Positions 29,531 through 34,518 of a stretch of 34,518 bases of DNA are shown here, piece by piece; within the stretch, counting starts at the first letter, position 1; the number at the start of each line of letters is the position of its first letter. The stretch lies in NCBI GenBank assembly GCA_020627705.1, contig JAHDGJ010000023.1:14414-48931 (forward strand), given 5' to 3'. The notes below the pieces were generated by a model. The model saw only the letters and a program-made list of their open reading frames with translations. It ran no database searches and was not told where the DNA came from. Made by a program: the position numbers and the translations under genes. The stretch comes from Saprospiraceae bacterium. GTDB taxonomy: Bacteria > Bacteroidota > Bacteroidia > Chitinophagales > Saprospiraceae.

Positions 29531-29582
29531 AAAACAAAATACACCTAGCATAGCTGCTCGCGCAACTACCCTAAGTGTATTT
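29531..29582 (-). terminator. Attenuator-like hairpin between rplL and rpoB
   Basis: On the minus strand an 11-bp lower stem (AATACACTTAG with CTAGGTGTATT, one G-U pair), a 2x2 internal loop, a 7-bp upper stem (TAGTTGC with GCAGCTA) and a GCGA tetraloop form a 44-nt structure at 29538-29581. It is followed by TTGTTTTCTGG, a T-rich tail. It looks like a leaky intrinsic terminator. Partial termination between rplL and rpoB is known in E. coli and would fit the excess of L7/L12 over polymerase; that this one does so is inference. The remainder of the 142-bp spacer shows no gene and no clear promoter box. Confidence 0.7.
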
Positions 29583-29620
29583 ATTTGATTTCCAGTGTCT
29601 GCACATAGGTAGAACGAAAC

Positions 29621-29998
29621 TTATTTCAATTCTACTTCTGCACCTGCACCTTCTAATGCTGCCTTAATGGACTCAGCCTCGTCTTTAGGAACTCCTTCCT
29701 TAATAGGACCTGGAGCACCGTCAACAAGATCTTTTGCCTCTTTAAGACCAACGCCAAGCAAGTTCTTCACTTCTTTTACAACTGCTAATTTAGCCGCTCC
29801 TGCAGAATTAAGGATAACGTCGAATTCCGATTTTTCTTCGGCACCTCCGCCTCCACCTGCAGCAGGACCAGCAGCAACAGCAACCGCAGCAGCAGCTGGC
29901 TCAATGCCATACTCATCTTTAAGTATGTCAGCCAATTCGCTTACTTCTTTTACTGTCAAATTCACTAAAGAATCTGCCAATGCTTTTAAATCTGCCAT
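29621..29998 (-). CDS. rplL: Ribosomal protein L7/L12
   Basis: The 125-residue stalk protein has the N-terminal dimerisation helices (residues 1-35), an Ala/Gly-rich hinge ([21 protein letters not shown], read in two parts) and the C-terminal factor-binding domain with [36 protein letters not shown] and the EVELK end. The hinge is longer in Gly than in E. coli, as often in Bacteroidota. It follows rplJ after a 94-bp structured spacer and precedes the rplL-rpoB hairpin. Confidence 0.98.
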   Translation of the reverse strand: MADLKALADSLVNLTVKEVSELADILKDEYGIEPAAAAVAVAAGPAAGGGGGAEEKSEFDVILNSAGAAKLAVVKEVKNLLGVGLKEAKDLVDGAPGPIKEGVPKDEAESIKAALEGAGAEVELK

Positions 29999-30024
29999 GT
30001 TAAATGGGTTTTAAAAAAATTAAT

Positions 30025-30070
30025 CAATAAAAATATTTATTGAGTAGCGTTAACGCTTGGAAGCCTACTC
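30025..30070 (-). other. Structured spacer between rplJ and rplL
   Basis: Two inverted repeats lie in the 94-bp spacer. GAGTAG and CTACTC (30042-30070) enclose an interior containing the palindrome GCGTTAACGC. An AT-rich repeat, CAATAAA and TTTATTG (30025-30042), shares its end base and is followed on the minus strand by a run of seven T. These could adjust rplL translation or stability; the AT stem is too weak to call a terminator. Confidence 0.35.
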
Positions 30071-30092
30071 TTAAATACCCTCTTTAGAGTAC

Positions 30093-30620
30093 TTAGCTCG
30101 CTCGATTTTCGAGCGCTTTTAAAAGTCCAGAAATGGTGTTTCCACCACTTTGAAGACTGCCCAATACATTCTTGATTGGAGATTGAAGAAGTACTATAAC
30201 TTCGCCAATTAATTCTTCTTTTGATTTCAACGCAGCCAAACTGTCCACCTGATCATCTCCCACAAAAATATCACTATCGATATATGCCGCTTTCAAAACA
30301 GGTTTGTCGAAATTTTTTCTAAACTCTTTTATCATTTTTGCTGGAGCATTTGCAGTTTCTGCAAACAACAAAGTAGATGGACCTTTAAGTGCATTTTTGA
30401 TTTCTGCATACTTATCGGTTTCATCTAACTGCTCTAGTGCTTTTATTGCTAGGGTGTTTTTAACCACTTTCATCTCAATGCTTTTCTCAAAACAAAGAGC
30501 TCTTAATTTATTTACTGCATCCACGGTTAATGCAGAAGAATCGGCAACATAGAAAAACGTTGAGTTGCCAAATTTTTCTTTTAACTGTTCTATTGCAGCA
30601 GACTTGTCTGATTTTATCAT
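30093..30620 (-). CDS. rplJ: Ribosomal protein L10
   Basis: The 175-residue base of the ribosomal stalk. Recognisable parts are the N-terminal rRNA-binding domain (FYVADSSALTVDAVNKLRALCFEKSIEMKVVKNTLAIKAL, read in pieces), LKGPSTLLFA, and the C-terminal helix that binds L7/L12 dimers (ISGLLKALENRAS). The spacing to rplA is only 21 bp, too short for the usual L10 leader RNA; if L10 autoregulates, its site must overlap the end of rplA or lie after rplJ. Confidence 0.97.
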   Translation of the reverse strand: MIKSDKSAAIEQLKEKFGNSTFFYVADSSALTVDAVNKLRALCFEKSIEMKVVKNTLAIKALEQLDETDKYAEIKNALKGPSTLLFAETANAPAKMIKEFRKNFDKPVLKAAYIDSDIFVGDDQVDSLAALKSKEELIGEVIVLLQSPIKNVLGSLQSGGNTISGLLKALENRAS

Positions 30621-30641
30621 TATTTCTTTTTAAACAGTTAA

Positions 30642-31334
30642 TTAATTAAGTGAACTGGGATCAACTTTAAGTCCGGGACTCATTGTTGATGCTATAGTTA
30701 CTGATTTTAAATATGTTCCTTTAGCAGAAGAAGGCTTCATTGAAATAATGGTTGAAAGCACCTCTTTTGCATTTTCAGCTAGTTTTTCCGGAGTAAAGGA
30801 CACTCTTCCAATGGAATTGTGAATAATGCCGTATTTATCAACCCTAAACTCAACCTTCCCGCCTTTGACATCCTTTACTGCGTTACCAACATTCGGAGTT
30901 ACAGTACCAGTCTTTGGGTTGGGCATTAAACCTCTAGGTCCCAAAATACGTCCCACTTTACCAACTTGAGCCATGACATTAGGCGTTGCAATAATTACAT
31001 CAACGTCAGTCCACCCACCTTGAATTTTTTGAACATATTCTTCCAAACCATAAAAATCAGCACCTGCCTCTTTTGCTTCGTCCTCTTTGTCAGAAGTACA
31101 TAAAACAAGTACTCTTTTGGTTTTACCGGTACCATTAGGTAATACTACGGTCCCTCTTAAAGCCTGATCGGCTTTTCTTGGATCTACACCTAATCTGATG
31201 TGCAAATCAACAGAAGCATCAAACTTGGCTGTATTGATCTCTTTGATCAAAGCCATTGCTTCCTGAAGGCTGTAAAGCTTATCAGCTTCAACCTTTTCTT
31301 CAGCGGCCTTCCGCTTTTTTGAAAGTTTTGCCAT
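30642..31334 (-). CDS. rplA: Ribosomal protein L1
   Basis: The 230-residue protein of the ribosomal L1 arm. [12 protein letters not shown] at the start, [36 protein letters not shown] (the signature loop) and [14 protein letters not shown] are diagnostic. L1 in many bacteria represses its own mRNA by binding a mimic of its 23S site; a candidate for that site lies in the 55-bp spacer just upstream (31348-31379). Confidence 0.98.
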   Translation of the reverse strand: MAKLSKKRKAAEEKVEADKLYSLQEAMALIKEINTAKFDASVDLHIRLGVDPRKADQALRGTVVLPNGTGKTKRVLVLCTSDKEDEAKEAGADFYGLEEYVQKIQGGWTDVDVIIATPNVMAQVGKVGRILGPRGLMPNPKTGTVTPNVGNAVKDVKGGKVEFRVDKYGIIHNSIGRVSFTPEKLAENAKEVLSTIISMKPSSAKGTYLKSVTIASTMSPGLKVDPSSLN

Positions 31335-31347
31335 TTAAAAAATTTTT

Positions 31348-31379
31348 GAGGTTCATACGCCAGACAAAGAGGCTCCCTC
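31348..31379 (-). promoter_or_regulatory. Possible L1-binding autoregulatory RNA element
   Basis: In the rplK-rplA spacer, the minus strand folds as GAGG, GA, GCC, a 9-nt loop, GGC, GTATGAA, CCTC: two short helices joined by an uneven internal loop with a short purine side and a long side containing TGAA. The L1 site of 23S rRNA has the same arrangement (GGGAGCC on one side, a TGAA-containing strand on the other). A competing hairpin, AGAGG with CCTCT, is possible. The helices are short, so this is a candidate only. Confidence 0.4.
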
Positions 31380-31389
31380 TGTGATTAAT

Positions 31390-31848
31390 TTAGTTTTCTG
31401 ATGCAGCACCTTCCCATGGAGCAGTGCCCTGAACGGTCAATCCCATCGAACGCGCAGTACCTGCAACCATTTTCATTGCTGATTCAATTTTAAAGGCATT
31501 CAAATCTGCCATTTTATCCTCTGCAATAGCTTTAACTTGATCCCAAGTTACAGAACCTACTTTCTGTCTGTTTGACTCTGGAGATCCCTTTTTGAGCTTT
31601 GCTGCTTCCATCAGCTGATATGCTGCGGGTGCTGTTTTAATTACAAACTCAAAAGACTTGTCTTTAAATACTGTAATCACCACAGGTAAAAGTTTTCCAC
31701 GCTGATCTTCCGTCTTCGCGTTAAATCTTTTACAAAATTCCATGATATTTACCCCTTTGGCACCCAATGCTGGACCAACTGGAGGTGCAGGATTCGCAGA
31801 TCCGCCTCTTACTTGTAATTTTATAAAACCATCTACTTCTTTAGCCAT
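31390..31848 (-). CDS. rplK: Ribosomal protein L11
   Basis: 152 residues, slightly longer than E. coli L11 because of a C-terminal tail ([12 protein letters not shown]). The N-terminal [20 protein letters not shown] with the Pro-rich signature, [13 protein letters not shown], and the rRNA-binding C-terminal domain ([15 protein letters not shown], then [16 protein letters not shown]) are complete. L11 forms the GTPase-associated centre with 23S helices 43/44. It is 21 bp downstream of nusG and 55 bp upstream of rplA. Confidence 0.98.
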   Translation of the reverse strand: MAKEVDGFIKLQVRGGSANPAPPVGPALGAKGVNIMEFCKRFNAKTEDQRGKLLPVVITVFKDKSFEFVIKTAPAAYQLMEAAKLKKGSPESNRQKVGSVTWDQVKAIAEDKMADLNAFKIESAMKMVAGTARSMGLTVQGTAPWEGAASEN

Positions 31849-31869
31849 TATTTAGCTTTTATAGTTTGT

Positions 31870-32691
31870 TTATGATTGTTTTTCTACTTGCATAAAATTC
31901 AGCTCCACCTCTGTCCCACGACCAAAAATCTTTACGATTACCTTGAGCTTCTTCTTTTCTTCATTGACTTCTTTGATGTCACCAACAAAGTCCTTGAATG
32001 GGCCATCCATAATCTTAACCGTTTCTCCTTTGATAAACGGTTCGATCATTGCAGCCGCAGAATCTTGAGACTCATCTACTTTACCAAGCATTCTATTAGC
32101 CTCTGCCTGATGCATAGGTATTGGATGATTTCTTCCAAGAAAGTGAATAACATTTGGAATGTTTGCAATTGCCGCAATCATTTCACCTCTGAAAGATTTG
32201 GAAACTGCTTCTATCAAAATATAACCAGGCAAAATGTTTCGCTCTAGTATCACTTTCTTTCCACCACGGATTTTATATACCTTTTCAGAAGGTACCAAAA
32301 CTTGAGTTACTACTTCAGTCCACTTATTACGCTGAATTTCTAACTCAATTCTTTCTTTAATTTTCTTCTCTTTTCCACTGATCACTCTAAGCGAAAACCA
32401 CTTCTTAGGGTTTACCACTTTCTTTTTGACAACTGGAGGCGCTACTTCATCTTCCTCTTTTTCAACAACATCCTCAATAGTCAATCTTTCTTGAATCTCC
32501 TCACCCTCAGAATTATCACTACGCTCTTCTTTTGCTTCATCAGTAGACTCACTTGAAGCCTCAGCACTTATACTATCTGTATCCTCACTTGAAACAAGCG
32601 AGCCTTCTTGTAGCGAATCCTCATTTTGAACCTCAATCTCTGTATTCTGAGTTTCGTTTAGTTCTTCTTCTGGAGTTAAATGCTCTTCCAT
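31870..32691 (-). CDS. nusG: Transcription elongation factor NusG with acidic N-terminal extension
   Basis: The NGN domain starts at about residue 97 ([20 protein letters not shown]), with the ILPGYILIE segment and NVIHFLGRN, and the KOW domain runs from about 218 to 270 ([18 protein letters not shown]). NusG couples RNA polymerase to Rho and ribosomes. What is unusual is a roughly 95-residue low-complexity N-terminal extension: 32 of the first 83 residues are Asp or Glu, with many Ser, ending in a basic VVKKKVV linker. The start is supported by a TAATG overlap with the secE stop codon and by the absence of any other Met before the NGN domain; a GTG or TTG start nearer the domain cannot be excluded. 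Confidence 0.95.
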   Translation of the reverse strand: MEEHLTPEEELNETQNTEIEVQNEDSLQEGSLVSSEDTDSISAEASSESTDEAKEERSDNSEGEEIQERLTIEDVVEKEEDEVAPPVVKKKVVNPKKWFSLRVISGKEKKIKERIELEIQRNKWTEVVTQVLVPSEKVYKIRGGKKVILERNILPGYILIEAVSKSFRGEMIAAIANIPNVIHFLGRNHPIPMHQAEANRMLGKVDESQDSAAAMIEPFIKGETVKIMDGPFKDFVGDIKEVNEEKKKLKVIVKIFGRGTEVELNFMQVEKQS

Positions 32692-32885
32692 TAACCACCT
32701 AACTTATAAATGAACTGAAGAGAATTATTAGCCACTGTATCGAAAACAAATACGATCAATGCAAAGATCACAGAACCTATGATAACCAATCTAGTACTAC
32801 TAAATAGGCTTTCCCAAGTAGGCCAAGTCACTTTGTGCACTAACTCGTTGTAGCTTTCTTTTATGTATAAAATAATGTTATTCAT
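32691..32885 (-). CDS. secE: Preprotein translocase subunit SecE
   Basis: The 64-residue single-span form of SecE, which clamps SecY in the inner membrane. An amphipathic N-terminal helix ([18 protein letters not shown], with the conserved KVTWPTW) precedes one membrane segment ([20 protein letters not shown]). Its stop overlaps the nusG start by one base (TAATG), so the two are translationally coupled. It follows tRNA-Trp by 29 bp. Confidence 0.97.
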   Translation of the reverse strand: MNNIILYIKESYNELVHKVTWPTWESLFSSTRLVIIGSVIFALIVFVFDTVANNSLQFIYKLGG

Positions 32886-32914
32886 CTCTTGCTATTGTTT
32901 GCCCAATAAAACTG

Positions 32915-32987
<73 letters not shown>

Positions 32988-32990
32988 ATG

Positions 32991-33007
32991 GTTTGAATAT
33001 TTCAAAC
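32991..33007 (-). repeat. Short palindrome next to the 5' end of tRNA-Trp
   Basis: GTTTGAA-TAT-TTCAAAC, a perfect 7-bp inverted repeat with a 3-nt centre, starts 3 bp from the tRNA 5' end. It could be a processing hairpin or a protein-binding site in the promoter region of the tRNA-Trp-secE transcript. No full TAnnTTTG box is seen between it and the tuf terminator. Confidence 0.4.
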
Positions 33008-33045
33008 GATTGAATTCTACGTTAAGAATTCGTATGTGTATAAAT

Positions 33046-33081
33046 TAGAAAATTAAGCACCTCAAAATGAGGTGCTTAATT
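33046..33081 (-). terminator. Rho-independent terminator after tuf
   Basis: A perfect 13-bp inverted repeat, ATTAAGCACCTCA and TGAGGTGCTTAAT, with a 3-nt loop at 33052-33080, 30 bp downstream of the tuf stop codon. The minus-strand tail is TTTCTAATTT. It separates tuf from tRNA-Trp-secE, although some read-through is likely. Confidence 0.85.
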
Positions 33082-33110
33082 CATATTTTAATCTAATATC
33101 CGCGAGGATA

Positions 33111-34307
33111 TTAAGCAATAATCTCAGTTACCTGACCTGCTCCTACTGTTCTACCACCTTCTCTAATCGCAAACCTCAATCCTTTCTCCATCGCGATGGC
33201 ATTGATTAATTTCACCTCTAGAGAAACATTATCACCTGGCATAACCATTTCTACTCCACCTGGCAATGTAACATCACCAGTTACGTCAGTAGTTCTGAAG
33301 TAAAACTGTGGTCTATATCCGTTGAAGAATGGTGTATGTCTACCACCTTCATCTTTTCCTAATACATAAACCTCACATTTAAAATGTGTATGAGGCTGTA
33401 CAGAACCAGGAGCACAGATTACCATTCCTCTCTTGATGTCATTTTTATCAATACCTCTCAAAAGCAAACCAGCATTATCTCCTGCTTCACCTCTTTCTAA
33501 TATCTTTCTAAACATCTCAACTCCAGTAATAGTTGAAGTCAAAGGTTTTTCGTCTTGAGCCATCATACCAACGATCTCAACACCTTCACCACTATTAATT
33601 ACACCTCTTTCAATTCTTCCTGTTGCCACAGTTCCTCTACCTGTAATTGAGAATACATCCTCAATAGGCATCAAAAATGGCTTATCCACCTCTCTTGTTG
33701 GCTCAGGAACTTGCTCATCTACAGCAGCCATCAATTCATTGATTTTAGCTACAGCACCAGCATCACCTTCCAAAGCTTTAAGAGCTGATCCTTGTACAAC
33801 AGCAGCGTTGTCACCGTCAAACTCATATTGATCTAGAAGCTCTCTAACTTCCATTTCAACCAATTCCAACATTTCTGCATCATCAACAAGGTCAACCTTA
33901 TTCATGAAAACTACAATTTTAGGAACACCTACCTGACGACAAAGAAGGATATGCTCTCTAGTTTGAGGCATTGGTCCATCAGTTGCTGCAACCACTAAAA
34001 TCGCACCATCCATTTGTGCCGCACCCGTCACCATGTTTTTAACATAATCCGCGTGACCTGGACAGTCAACGTGCGCATAGTGTCTGTTCGCAGTTTCGTA
34101 TTCTACGTGAGCAGTATTAATGGTAATACCCCTTTCTTTTTCTTCAGGAGCTCCATCAATAGCATCATAATCTTTTTTCTCAGCTAATCCAGCATCAGCA
34201 AGTACACTGGTAATAGCAGCAGTTAATGTCGTCTTTCCATGGTCCACGTGACCAATAGTTCCGATGTTTACGTGTGGTTTGGTACGCTGAAACGTTTCTT
34301 TAGCCAT
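33111..34307 (-). CDS. tuf: Elongation factor Tu
   Basis: 398 residues. The G domain has GHVDHGKTT (residues 19-27), the switch I end [17 protein letters not shown] and NKVD; domains II and III follow with [13 protein letters not shown] and the C-terminal [13 protein letters not shown]. It delivers aminoacyl-tRNA to the ribosome. It sits 61 bp downstream of tRNA-Thr with no terminator between them, so it is co-transcribed with the tRNA genes, as is common for tuf. A weak AT hairpin (GTAAAA and TTTTAC, 34310-34324) lies just before the start codon. Confidence 0.99.
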   Translation of the reverse strand: MAKETFQRTKPHVNIGTIGHVDHGKTTLTAAITSVLADAGLAEKKDYDAIDGAPEEKERGITINTAHVEYETANRHYAHVDCPGHADYVKNMVTGAAQMDGAILVVAATDGPMPQTREHILLCRQVGVPKIVVFMNKVDLVDDAEMLELVEMEVRELLDQYEFDGDNAAVVQGSALKALEGDAGAVAKINELMAAVDEQVPEPTREVDKPFLMPIEDVFSITGRGTVATGRIERGVINSGEGVEIVGMMAQDEKPLTSTITGVEMFRKILERGEAGDNAGLLLRGIDKNDIKRGMVICAPGSVQPHTHFKCEVYVLGKDEGGRHTPFFNGYRPQFYFRTTDVTGDVTLPGGVEMVMPGDNVSLEVKLINAIAMEKGLRFAIREGGRTVGAGQVTEIIA

Positions 34308-34368
34308 CAGTAAAAGTTTTTTACAGTTTAGTTATTTTATACAATTATTACAATACAATACGAAATAG

Positions 34369-34440
<72 letters not shown>

Positions 34441-34466
34441 AATACGCAGTAACTCATTTATTCTTG

Positions 34467-34518
34467 AGCGGGAGACGAGACTCGAACCCGCGACCCTCAG
34501 CTTGGAAGGCTGATGCTC
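34467..34518 (-). tRNA. tRNA-Gly (anticodon TCC), 5' end outside window
   Basis: The visible 52 nt contain the anticodon arm (TCAGC, loop CTTCCAA, GCTGA; anticodon TCC), the variable loop, T arm with GGTTCGAGTC, the 3' acceptor strand CTCCCGC and discriminator T, which is usual for tRNA-Gly. The acceptor 5' strand and D arm lie beyond the right edge. CCA is not encoded. Confidence 0.92.

Noticed and set aside
29667-30014. Plus-strand ORF of 115 codons over rplL
   Set aside because: It is the antisense of the Ala/Gly-rich L7/L12 gene; the Ser/Pro/Ala-rich translation is a composition effect.
33011-33032. GAATTC ... GAATTC pair upstream of tRNA-Trp as a regulatory inverted repeat
   Set aside because: Each six-base element is itself palindromic, so the pairing is not informative in an AT-rich spacer.

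Overview
The window is a low-GC chromosomal segment from a member of the Bacteroidota, probably close to the Saprospiria. The evidence is the secretome and the gene order. It encodes secreted proteins with type IX secretion (T9SS) C-terminal domains of both the A type and the gliding-motility type B, and a TonB-dependent receptor with an N-terminal carboxypeptidase-like domain. Promoter-like boxes match the Bacteroidota TAnnTTTG element. The tRNA-Gly, tRNA-Thr, tuf, tRNA-Trp, secE, nusG, rplKAJL, rpoBC order is typical of the phylum. No transposase, integrase, CRISPR array or phage gene is visible.

Layout. 1-3319 (minus) is the 5' portion of a very large secreted repeat protein that runs off the left edge. 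Its body is made of about 254-residue units, and parts of these units are identical at the DNA level. 3548-8308 (minus) is a secreted reprolysin-like (M12B) metalloprotease followed by 14 PKD domains in seven alternating pairs and a T9SS sorting domain. 8468-9067 (plus) is a small predicted outer-membrane barrel. 9072-11549 (minus) is a TonB-dependent receptor preceded by a well-formed thiamine pyrophosphate (TPP) riboswitch with its own promoter, so it is very probably a thiamin receptor. Directly upstream of the riboswitch, in the same direction, is a NadR-like P-loop ATPase/kinase (11708-12235).

12333-21259 (plus) is a run of closely packed genes: a conserved hypothetical, the ribosome-assembly GTPases era and der, rfbC, an alpha/beta hydrolase, rfbD (dTDP-rhamnose synthesis), a T9SS type B surface protein and riboflavin synthase. 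It ends at a bidirectional terminator shared with rpoC.

21319-34518 (minus) is the transcription/translation supercluster. Read in the direction of transcription it is tRNA-Gly (cut by the window edge), tRNA-Thr, tuf, terminator, tRNA-Trp, secE, nusG, rplK, rplA, rplJ, rplL, a hairpin resembling an attenuator, rpoB, rpoC. A short RNA fold in the rplK-rplA spacer resembles the L1-binding site.

Most of the window is housekeeping or ordinary secretome. The observations most worth following are the TPP riboswitch/receptor with its NadR-like neighbour, the rplL-rpoB hairpin, the possible L1 element, the recently homogenised repeats in the left-edge protein, and the acidic N-terminal extension of NusG. 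I did not find a clear new defence or mobile system.
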